A stretch of 20,501 nt of DNA from JADHUC01 sp964617665 (lineage in GTDB: Bacteria > Planctomycetota > Planctomycetia > Pirellulales > Pirellulaceae). The first letter of the stretch is position 1, and each line of letters starts with the position of its first letter. Below, one piece after another: positions 7,246 through 13,581 of the stretch. Where the stretch lies: contig CAZUAH010000236.1 in the NCBI GenBank assembly GCA_964617665.1, positions 1 to 20,501 of the forward strand, in the 5' to 3' direction. Under the pieces are notes generated by a model. That model searched no databases and was not told the DNA's origin. It saw only the letters and a program-made list of their open reading frames with translations. Position numbers and translations under genes: made by a program.

Positions 7246-8687
7246 ACATCGAACGACGCAGAGAACTGACGGCAAACGTCGGTATCTTCGGAGTTGGCCA
7301 TCACACGTACTGGAATCAGTTCGATGGGCTGCTGGACGAAATGCACGGCAAGCTCGACGCATTCGTCCAGAAGGTGCAGGCAAATGGTGTTCAAGTCACA
7401 AACTTCGGCTTGATCGACGATGCACGATCTGCCTACGCTGCACTGCCCAAACTGAAATCTGCCCCGCTGGATTTGCTCTTCTGTGACATGGTCACCTACG
7501 CCACGTCATCCACCTTTGGCATCCTGGTTCGCGACCTTGACGTCCCAATCGTGCTGGTTGCCATGCAGCCGCTTCGAGCGATGGACTACTCGAAGGCTTC
7601 AACCTACATGCAGCTCTGTAATGACGACTTCTGCAGCGTTCCTGAATTCACGGGCGTCGCAATACGCATGGGCAAGCAGCCACCACCGGTCATCCTCGGA
7701 ACGCTGCACGACGATCCAGCCGCAGACGCAGAGTTGGCCGAGTGGTGCAGTATTGCCAAGGTGCTGCACGATCTGAAGCGAGCACGAATTGGCCACTTTG
7801 GCCACGTGTTGGAGTCGATGCTTGACATGCACTCCGACCCAACGGCGTTTACCGCGGCGTTCGGCTGCCACATCGTCCAAACCGAAGTTGACGATCTCGT
7901 TCGCCTCGGGCGAACCGTCACGCCGCCGGAAATCGAAGCAAAGCAGCAACAGATCCTCGGTTTGTTCGACACGCCGGATCCAAAGTCCGATCCGATCACA
8001 TGCAAGCTGACGGACGACGACCTACAGGTCGCAGCCCGCGTCGCCGTGGCCCTGGACAAGTTCGTCGACGAGAATGATCTGGATGGGCTGGCATACTACT
8101 ACGAAGGCGAAGAGGGCAGCGAAACACGACAATTCGTGACCAATCTGATCGTCGGCAATTCGTTGCTGACCGCGGCCGGTTTTCCGATGTGCGGCGAATC
8201 GGACCTGAAGACCTGCATCGCCATGCTGATCATGGACCGGTTGGACATTGGCGGCAGTTTCGCCGAGTTCCACCCCATCGACTTCGACGAAGGATTCGTA
8301 CTGGTGGGCCACGACGGCCCGCATCACATCAACATTGCCGAGGGCAAGCCGGTCCTGCGTAGCCTGCTCAAGTACCACGGCAAGCCCGGATCGGGCGCCA
8401 GTGTCGAGTTCGAGATCAAGGAAGGCCCGATCACTATGCTCAGCATCGGCGTGACATACGAAGGCAAGTTCAAGTTCGTGATCGCCGAAGGCGAATCGGT
8501 GCACGGACCAATTCCACCGACCGGCAACACAAACACCCGCGGCTTCTTCAAACCCGACGTACGCACGTTCCTCAAACGCTGGGTAGCCGAAGGTCCCACA
8601 CATCACTTCGCTCTGGGTGTAGGCCACCACGCAGAGGCGATCAAGAGAATCGGCGAGCTATTGGGAATCGAAAGCGTGATCGTCTAG
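7242..8687 (+). CDS. L-arabinose isomerase-family (AraA/FucI-like) protein
   Basis: A 481-aa protein with the length and layout of AraA-type aldose-ketose isomerases, Mn2+-dependent cytoplasmic enzymes. The four metal and catalytic positions of the family can be placed: Glu319 in CGESDLKT, Glu342 in SFAEFHP, His357 in LVGHDGPHH, and His454 or His455 in PTHHFALG. The N-terminal part contains VGIFGVGHHTYWNQF and PLDLLFCDMVTYATSS, the usual Rossmann-like start of the family. Similarity to true AraA is moderate, so the substrate (arabinose or another aldose) is not certain, and I give no symbol. AAGGAG at 7231-7236 is a strong ribosome-binding site 5 bases from ATG 7242, inside the end of the symporter gene. 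The 4-base ATGA overlap indicates translational coupling and a joint role in sugar uptake and isomerisation. Confidence 0.85.
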   Translation: MNIERRRELTANVGIFGVGHHTYWNQFDGLLDEMHGKLDAFVQKVQANGVQVTNFGLIDDARSAYAALPKLKSAPLDLLFCDMVTYATSSTFGILVRDLDVPIVLVAMQPLRAMDYSKASTYMQLCNDDFCSVPEFTGVAIRMGKQPPPVILGTLHDDPAADAELAEWCSIAKVLHDLKRARIGHFGHVLESMLDMHSDPTAFTAAFGCHIVQTEVDDLVRLGRTVTPPEIEAKQQQILGLFDTPDPKSDPITCKLTDDDLQVAARVAVALDKFVDENDLDGLAYYYEGEEGSETRQFVTNLIVGNSLLTAAGFPMCGESDLKTCIAMLIMDRLDIGGSFAEFHPIDFDEGFVLVGHDGPHHINIAEGKPVLRSLLKYHGKPGSGASVEFEIKEGPITMLSIGVTYEGKFKFVIAEGESVHGPIPPTGNTNTRGFFKPDVRTFLKRWVAEGPTHHFALGVGHHAEAIKRIGELLGIESVIV

Positions 8688-8783
8688 TTCGTTGGGCATA
8701 CGAGCTCTTTCCCAGCGAATTCAGTGCGGCAACGAATAGCGTACACATCGACTATTCAGGTTCGCTGTGGGTTTCGCGAGCGA

Positions 8784-10148
8784 CTAGCCCATCCGAACGT
8801 CGACGCTTGACCGGTGAGCCGTCAGGCCTTCTTTGTCCGCCATCCGCCGAACGTCAGCCGCGATCTCTTGCATGCCCTCTTTCGTGTAGGCAATGACGCT
8901 GTGGGCTCGAAGAAAATCGTTGGCGGACAGTCCCGAGGCCCAACGTGCCGTTCCGCTGGTCGGCAACACGTGTGACGGGCCGGCAGCATAGTCGCCCAAC
9001 GCAACGGGGCTGTAGTTGCCCAGGAACGTCGCTCCAGCATTGTGAATCTTGCCCAGCAGCGATTCTGCGTTGTCCGTCGCGATGTGCAGGTGCTCTGGTG
9101 CGATCAGGTCCGTGATCTCGCAGGCTTCGTCTTCGTCTTTGACCAAAATCAACGACCCAAACGCCTGCAGACTCTGTATTGTCAGGTCGGCTCGCGAGAG
9201 CCGAGCCACTTGGCGCTGCAATTCGGCTAACGTCGCCTCCAACACGTCCTCGCTCCAGGTAACCAGAATGCTCGCGCCCGGCGAGTGTTCCGCCTGGGCC
9301 AATAGGTCCGCCGCCGTGAAGTCCGGTCGAGTCGTTGGATCGGCGATGACAACCACCTCGCTGGGGCCGGCAATCGAATCAATGTCCACCTCGCCGAAGA
9401 CGTGCTTCTTGGCCAGGGCCACGAACAGGTTGCCCGGCCCAACGATCTTGTCCACTTGCGGGATGCCATTGACGCCGTACGCCAGCGCAGCCACAGCTTG
9501 AGCGCCACCGATTCGGCAAACTTCGCTGACTCCAACTTCGCGGCACGTGGCCAATACGTCAGGATTATTGGCGCCAAACGCAGTCGGCGGAGCGACGACA
9601 GCGATTTCCTTCACACCCGCTGCCATCGCAGGGACGGCCGTCATCAGCACCGTCGAAGGGTACGCGGCCGCGCCTCCTGGAACGCACACACCAATACGTT
9701 TCAGGGGCACATATCTTTGCCCCAGTTTCGCACCGCCGGGTCGCTCGATCTCGACATCCTGGTGCAAAATGGCTCTCTGGAATTCCAGAATGTTGTCACG
9801 AATGCGGCGAACCGTGTCGAGGAATTCAGCCGAAGCCTGTTCGTGTGCTGCCGCGATCTCCTCTTCGCTCACGCGAATCGTCTCGGCTGTCAATTGGGCA
9901 CCGTCCAACTTCTCGGAGTATCGCAACAAGGCTGTCATGCCGTCGCGTTCGACATCACCACAGATGGTCTCGACGACTTGTTGCGGGCTGAGCGGCGAAC
10001 CGAAGACCTCCATCGTGAGCTGACGGCCGCGTTCGCTGACGATGTCACCGCGCGGGCTGAGCTTCTCGTGCAGCGCGCCCAGAGCTTGCTCGATGTCATC
10101 TCGTTTCGTGTCAATCCGCTGGATGTCCAATGGTCGGTCGCTTGTCAT
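8784..10148 (-). CDS. hisD: Histidinol dehydrogenase
   Basis: A 454-aa protein that oxidises L-histidinol to L-histidine in two NAD+-dependent steps, the last reactions of histidine biosynthesis. Family hallmarks are intact: the signature region VDKIVGPGNLFVALAKK through DSIAGPSEVVVIADP, the zinc-ligand segment LLAQAEHSPGAS (Gln285 and His288), the catalytic Glu-His in APEHLHI, the Asp in LGDYAAGPSH, and a late His in TAHRSSVDVR. Length is slightly above the usual ~430, with the extra residues at the N-terminus. ATG 10148 is preferred; a GTG at 10157 would add three residues. The gene is monocistronic here, with no other his gene nearby. A REPIN-like double palindrome begins only 12 bases upstream of the start codon, so it may lie in the 5' leader or promoter. 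Confidence 0.97.
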   Translation of the reverse strand: MTSDRPLDIQRIDTKRDDIEQALGALHEKLSPRGDIVSERGRQLTMEVFGSPLSPQQVVETICGDVERDGMTALLRYSEKLDGAQLTAETIRVSEEEIAAAHEQASAEFLDTVRRIRDNILEFQRAILHQDVEIERPGGAKLGQRYVPLKRIGVCVPGGAAAYPSTVLMTAVPAMAAGVKEIAVVAPPTAFGANNPDVLATCREVGVSEVCRIGGAQAVAALAYGVNGIPQVDKIVGPGNLFVALAKKHVFGEVDIDSIAGPSEVVVIADPTTRPDFTAADLLAQAEHSPGASILVTWSEDVLEATLAELQRQVARLSRADLTIQSLQAFGSLILVKDEDEACEITDLIAPEHLHIATDNAESLLGKIHNAGATFLGNYSPVALGDYAAGPSHVLPTSGTARWASGLSANDFLRAHSVIAYTKEGMQEIAADVRRMADKEGLTAHRSSVDVRMG

Positions 10149-10159
10149 CGCTCTCACCG

Positions 10160-10231
10160 GTAGGTCAGGCTGTGCCTGACGCAGTATCAGGTACCGTTAT
10201 GATCTGGTCCGTCATGCACGGCATGACCTAC
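10160..10231. repeat. REPIN-like pair of inverted palindromes
   Basis: Two small hairpins lie in opposite orientation about 30 bases apart. The first is GTCAGGC-TGT-GCCTGAC (10164-10180), preceded by GTAG. The second is GTCATGC-ACG-GCATGAC (10211-10227), followed by CTAC. Flipping the second gives nearly the first, with a G:C stem pair replaced by T:A on both arms. That compensatory change is the mark of a REP-type structured repeat. The 72-base unit sits in the hisD/threonine aldolase divergent region. Confidence 0.75.
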
Positions 10232-10394
10232 GTGCTCCCAATTCCCGGGCACGCTCATCTAGCCGTAAGCCCATTGTGTGCGGATTACGTTTTTCGCGAA
10301 AGGCCCGTTGGCAGTCCTCTGGAAAGATGGTGCCGACACTGGTAGTTTTCTGGATATCCCCGTGGCCCAATCTTCCGAGCGAGGATCACAACTT

Positions 10395-11447
10395 ATGACC
10401 GACCGTCCCGTTGACATCCGTAGCGACACCGTCACTAAACCGACACCTGAGATGCGAGCCGCAATCGCAAACGCCGAGGTGAACGACGATGTAATTGACG
10501 TCGATCCCACGGTGAAGCGGTTGCAGGATCTTTGTGCCAAGATGCTTGGCAAGGAGGCCGCGATCTACATGCCGTCGGGCACCATGACCAATCAGGTCGC
10601 CGTCCGCATTCACTGCCAGCCCGGCGACGAACTCATCTGCGACGTCAACTGTCACATCTACAACTATGAACAAGGAGCATATGCCCAACTGAGCGGTGTC
10701 GCGACTCGCACCGTCGATGGCGACTTCGGCGTGCTGCAGGTCGACCAGCTACGCGATTTGATACGTCCCGACAACGAACACATGGTGCGTACGCAATTGG
10801 TTTGCCTGGAGAACACGCACAATCGAGGCGCCGGCCGGATATTGCCCCACGACAGCGTCGAGTCGGTCTGCCGTTGGGCCCAGAAGAATGGGCTTCGCCG
10901 TCATTTGGACGGCGCTCGACTGTTCAACGCGGCGGTCGCCTCGGGCATTGAAGCTGCCGAATGGGCCAAGCACTTCGATACGGTCAGCGTCTGCTTCAGC
11001 AAAGGGCTTGGCGCTCCGGTCGGTTCAGCGTTGGCCGGACCTCGCGACCTGATCGAACAGGCGCGACGTCACCGAAAGGTCTTCGGTGGCGGAATGCGGC
11101 AGTCTGGTATCATTGCCGCTGGTGCGTTGTACGCCCTAGAGAACAACGTGGAACGATTGGCCGAAGACCACGCCAACGCCAAGATCCTTGCGGACGCCGT
11201 GCGAAAGGCCGACGGGCTCGAGTTGGAACCGGACCTGGTCAACACGAACATGGTCATCTTCCGTATTGATCCCTCGCTCGGGTCCTCAGAGGATTTCGCG
11301 ACGGCCTTGGAAGAAGAAGGCGTGTTGGTCCTGACGGTTAGCGCCACAAAGATTCGGCTCGTGACGCACCTGGATGTGACGGAAGAAGAGGTAACCAGGG
11401 CAGGGGAGATCATTCAGAGGGTAGCCGACAAACTGAAGAGCCAGTAA
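10395..11447 (+). CDS. Threonine aldolase (low-specificity, fold-type I PLP enzyme)
   Basis: A 350-aa PLP-dependent enzyme that cleaves L-threonine or L-allo-threonine to glycine and acetaldehyde. It starts with the family's VDIRSDTVTKPTPEMR, followed by DDVIDVDPTVKRLQ (usually DDVYGEDPTV) and MPSGTMTNQVA. The PLP-stacking His is in CHIYNYEQGA, the cofactor-binding Asp in HLDGARLFNA, and the Schiff-base lysine is Lys203 in CFSKGLGAPVGS. The open frame extends upstream to 10278, but those 39 residues have no family similarity. ATG 10395 places the conserved start correctly and has GAGG at 10381-10384. Substrate preference (L- versus L-allo-) cannot be told from sequence. The gene ends only 9 bases before the convergent thioesterase stop. 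Confidence 0.95.
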   Translation: MTDRPVDIRSDTVTKPTPEMRAAIANAEVNDDVIDVDPTVKRLQDLCAKMLGKEAAIYMPSGTMTNQVAVRIHCQPGDELICDVNCHIYNYEQGAYAQLSGVATRTVDGDFGVLQVDQLRDLIRPDNEHMVRTQLVCLENTHNRGAGRILPHDSVESVCRWAQKNGLRRHLDGARLFNAAVASGIEAAEWAKHFDTVSVCFSKGLGAPVGSALAGPRDLIEQARRHRKVFGGGMRQSGIIAAGALYALENNVERLAEDHANAKILADAVRKADGLELEPDLVNTNMVIFRIDPSLGSSEDFATALEEEGVLVLTVSATKIRLVTHLDVTEEEVTRAGEIIQRVADKLKSQ

Positions 11448-11456
11448 GCAACGAGC

Positions 11457-11957
11457 CTACTTCTTCGATTTCTTGACTTTTCGACCTGTCGACTTTTCGA
11501 CCCTTCGACGCTTTGCCCCTTCGACCTTTGGCTCCTCTTCCCCCCGCAACTTACGAGCGAACCACGCGGGGATCTTGGCGGCGCGGTGGGAGCCATCGGG
11601 TCCGATGCGACAGCAGACGGCAGTTATCGAACCACTAGCGATCAGTTTCTCGTCCCGAGTGAATCGGAAGCCGTAGGTCACACTTCTCTGGGTCAAACGA
11701 TCGATGGAAACCTCGACCTGCAGAACGTCCTCGAACTTGGCCGGATTGCGATAATCGCACGAGGCAGATACGCGCGGCCAGCTTATCGGGCCATCCGCGT
11801 CTTCCAGTACGACACTCAGCCCCGCGTGCCGCAGCATCTCGTGCTCAGCCTGCTCCATGTACACAAAAAAAGCCGAGAAATGAACAATCCCGGCTGCGTC
11901 GGTGTCGCGAAACTCGACGCGACGATTCGTCTTGAAGCGAACAGGTGCGCGGATCAC
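11457..11957 (-). CDS. YbgC/FadM-type acyl-CoA thioesterase with basic repetitive tail
   Basis: A 166-aa hot-dog thioesterase with the 4HBT signature EFRDTDAAGIVHFSAF, catalytic Asp20, followed by a MEQAEHEMLR helix. Such enzymes hydrolyse acyl-CoA or acyl-ACP in the cytoplasm. Residues beyond about 140 form a strongly basic tail with an 8-residue period (KVEGAKRR, RVEKSTGR, KVKKSKK), encoded by 8-bp tandem DNA repeats, and are not part of the fold. I prefer GTG 11957, 7 bases after the rpsR stop codon, because it puts the conserved domain about 12 residues from the N-terminus. The frame is open to ATG 12005, which would overlap rpsR by 41 bases. Probably co-transcribed with rpsR. Confidence 0.87.
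   Translation of the reverse strand: MIRAPVRFKTNRRVEFRDTDAAGIVHFSAFFVYMEQAEHEMLRHAGLSVVLEDADGPISWPRVSASCDYRNPAKFEDVLQVEVSIDRLTQRSVTYGFRFTRDEKLIASGSITAVCCRIGPDGSHRAAKIPAWFARKLRGEEEPKVEGAKRRRVEKSTGRKVKKSKK
11465..11528. repeat. Degenerate 8-bp tandem repeat inside a coding region
   Basis: TCGAC-like motifs recur at an exact 8-base step: 11465, 11473, 11481, 11489, 11497, 11505, 11513 (most degenerate) and 11521, the core being TCGACYYT. Eight is not a multiple of three, so the encoded pattern repeats every 24 bases, giving the 8-residue periodicity of the thioesterase tail. Confidence 0.8.
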
Positions 11958-11964
11958 GCCAAGT

Positions 11965-12240
11965 CTACTCGCCTGTGTATGGCAGCAAGGCCATGAATCT
12001 GGCACGCTTGACCGCTGTCGTCACCGCATGCTGACTCGCGGCCGAGCATCCCGTCTTCCTTCGGCCCACCACTCGGCCATGTCGGTTGATCAGCTTCTTC
12101 AACAAATCCACGTCCTTGTAGTCCACATACATGGGGCGTGGTCGTTTCCCCTCCACGAACAGGGGGTCTTTTTTCTTAGCCCGAGCACGTGCCTTCATTC
12201 GCTTTTTGGATCTGCTGGTTCTTGGTCTGCCTCGAAACAT
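11965..12240 (-). CDS. rpsR: 30S ribosomal protein bS18
   Basis: A 91-aa basic protein. Its C-terminal two thirds match bS18: VDYKDVDLLKKLI, GRVVGRRKTGCSAASQHAV and TTAVKRARFMALLPY. bS18 binds bS6 on the platform of the small subunit. The N-terminal ~30 residues are very rich in Lys/Arg (MFRGRPRTSRSKKRMKARAR), longer than in Escherichia coli. ATG 12240 is chosen; an in-frame GTG at 12246 is closer to the weak AAAGG upstream (9 bases) and cannot be excluded. bS18 genes usually sit with rpsF, ssb or rplI; here the gene stands with a thioesterase instead. A consensus-like promoter lies upstream at 12339-12366. Confidence 0.95.
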   Translation of the reverse strand: MFRGRPRTSRSKKRMKARARAKKKDPLFVEGKRPRPMYVDYKDVDLLKKLINRHGRVVGRRKTGCSAASQHAVTTAVKRARFMALLPYTGE

Positions 12241-12288
12241 TGGCACGGTTTGACGCCTTTCGCAAGTTGTTATGTGTAAATGTCTTAC

Positions 12289-12303
12289 GCTGTCGCGGAC
12301 AGC
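12289..12303 (-). promoter_or_regulatory. Hairpin in the rpsR leader
   Basis: Perfect 6-bp stem with a 3-base loop (on the minus strand GCTGTC-CGC-GACAGC) about 50-60 bases upstream of rpsR and downstream of its predicted promoter. The loop and flank contain CCG triplets, which are important in the known bS6:bS18-binding leader motif, but the fit to that motif is not shown. No U-tract follows, so it is not a terminator. Confidence 0.35.
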
Positions 12304-12333
12304 AGACGGTGACTATCGCATTGGTTGTGGAAC

Positions 12334-12348
12334 CACGTATTATACGTG
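12334..12348. promoter_or_regulatory. 15-bp palindrome overlapping the rpsR -10 box
   Basis: CACGTAT-T-ATACGTG is a perfect inverted repeat with one central base, and the -10 hexamer (12339-12344) lies entirely inside it. That is the geometry of an operator, although a symmetric -10 region could also arise by chance. Confidence 0.45.
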
Positions 12349-12366
12349 CTCCGGCCCGTTACTCAA
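12339..12366 (-). promoter_or_regulatory. Sigma70-type promoter for rpsR
   Basis: On the minus strand TTGAGT (12366-12361) is followed after 16 bases by a perfect TATAAT (12344-12339). This is the best promoter in the window and points at rpsR, leaving a leader of about 90 bases. Confidence 0.7.
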
Positions 12367-12430
12367 GCCTGACTAGCCGCAAATCCGAATGGGCGGCGGG
12401 AGCGGCTGGCAATCTACACAACCAGTAGAG

Positions 12431-13354
12431 CTATTCTTCGGGCTCGTCCGAATACGTGTCCTCGGCGTCGTCACGCAAGGTCATATCTTCCGATTCCGTT
12501 TCTTCCTCCGCCTGTATCTCAGCTTGATGAGCCCTTTCGCGCATCAGTTCGACGCCGGCCTCGTCAAGTTGCAGATTCACGAAGACAGGCGTGAGCTTCT
12601 CGGACAGATTCCCCTTCTTGTCGACCGTGTACGTCGCCGCGTGAACGGTGAGGAAGTTACTGTGGGCGCAACCGGCACAAGTTGCCAAGTCCAGGCGAGC
12701 CGCCGCACCTTCGTCCGTGACCCCGAATTCCAGCTCGTTCAGTGCCGTCATGTCTCCCATCAGGACACGATCCCACGCAGGGTCTTTGCAGCGTGCCGCA
12801 AAATGGACCACGCCTTCCTCGACCGTTGTCCACTGCTCGCACTGATCGCAAAATGGCAGCTTGGCCGTCATGCGACGGGCAGTGGTTAGGGCGACGCCGA
12901 GAATTACGGCCGATTCCAGCAGCCAAATCGCCGCCAAGAACACCCCCTTAATCGGCTCGCCGTCGCCCATTCCCCACGAGCCTCTTTCGTAGAGGAGTTG
13001 CATGTAGCCGAGCATCGCCAGTGGATGGAAACCGGCCAGACCGACTTCCGTCCCCACGCGAGCCAGCGGATCAACGCCCCACGCAACGTAAATACCGAGC
13101 AGGCCAAAGATGAACGCCAGGCTGGCGAGTACGAAGTTGTTGCGCAACTTACCTGCCTTGGCAGCCGATCCGACAGCCAAGCCGAGCGCGAGCCCGTAAC
13201 CTGCGGTAAGCAGGAAGTTGATATAGACCAGCGGAATTTATGTGATTCCGTAGGTTTAGATCGCGCCGCCAACCAAAGCCATAACGCCACCAGCCACCGT
13301 GATCAGGGCAACGGCGCCCAGCGGGACCGCACCAGAGTGCTTGTAGAGTTCCAT
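12431..13354 (-). pseudogene. Membrane protein with Cys-pair domain, interrupted by two in-frame TAA codons
   Basis: From ATG 13354, with GGAG 7 bases upstream, a single frame runs 307 codons to 12431 but contains TAA at codon 33 (13258-13256) and codon 39 (13240-13238). The conceptual product begins MELYKHSGAVPLGAVALI, has about four or five membrane segments, and then a soluble part with CDQC and CAGC pairs about 80 residues apart that could bind zinc, ending in a very acidic tail. No frameshift is present and the 268 codons after the second stop look fully coding. A shorter reading from TTG 13180 has no ribosome-binding site and would lose the first membrane helices. The options are recent inactivation, stop-codon readthrough or sequence error. 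Both TAA codons lie where a tyrosine would suit the sequence (AI-x-TYGIT-x-IPLVYINF). I do not recognise the family. Confidence 0.7.
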
Positions 13355-13581
13355 GACACCGCTCCGCAGACTGCGAAAAGAAGAAACACGCGCGTGCGAG
13401 ATTCCGCATCAGGACCGGAAAATGCCGAAAGGCACATCAACCGTGGAGTATAGTGGAAGCCGATGGCCGTCACCAGCAGACGAACGCGTTTGCAGCTCTC
13501 GCGTTCTTGTTGGTGGACCGTCTCACGAATGCGCATGCCTTATCCGCCTAGCCCTCGTTCGGCCTACGCGGGCAATACGCG

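Noticed and set aside
8022..8630. 202-aa open frame on the - strand opposite the AraA-like gene
   Set aside because: Antisense shadow of a gene whose metal-ligand residues are all in place.
9402..10163. 253-aa open frame on the + strand opposite hisD
   Set aside because: It lies wholly antisense to a hisD gene with all catalytic segments intact, and its translation has no recognisable domain; it is a GC-rich shadow frame.
13160..13180. TTG 13180 as the real start of the interrupted membrane protein
   Set aside because: No ribosome-binding site, and the frame upstream encodes plausible membrane helices with a proper GGAG-ATG start at 13354.
13238..13258. TAA reassigned to tyrosine in this organism
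   Set aside because: Other confident genes here end at TAA (for example 569-571 and the threonine aldolase at 11445-11447), so a genome-wide code change is not supported.
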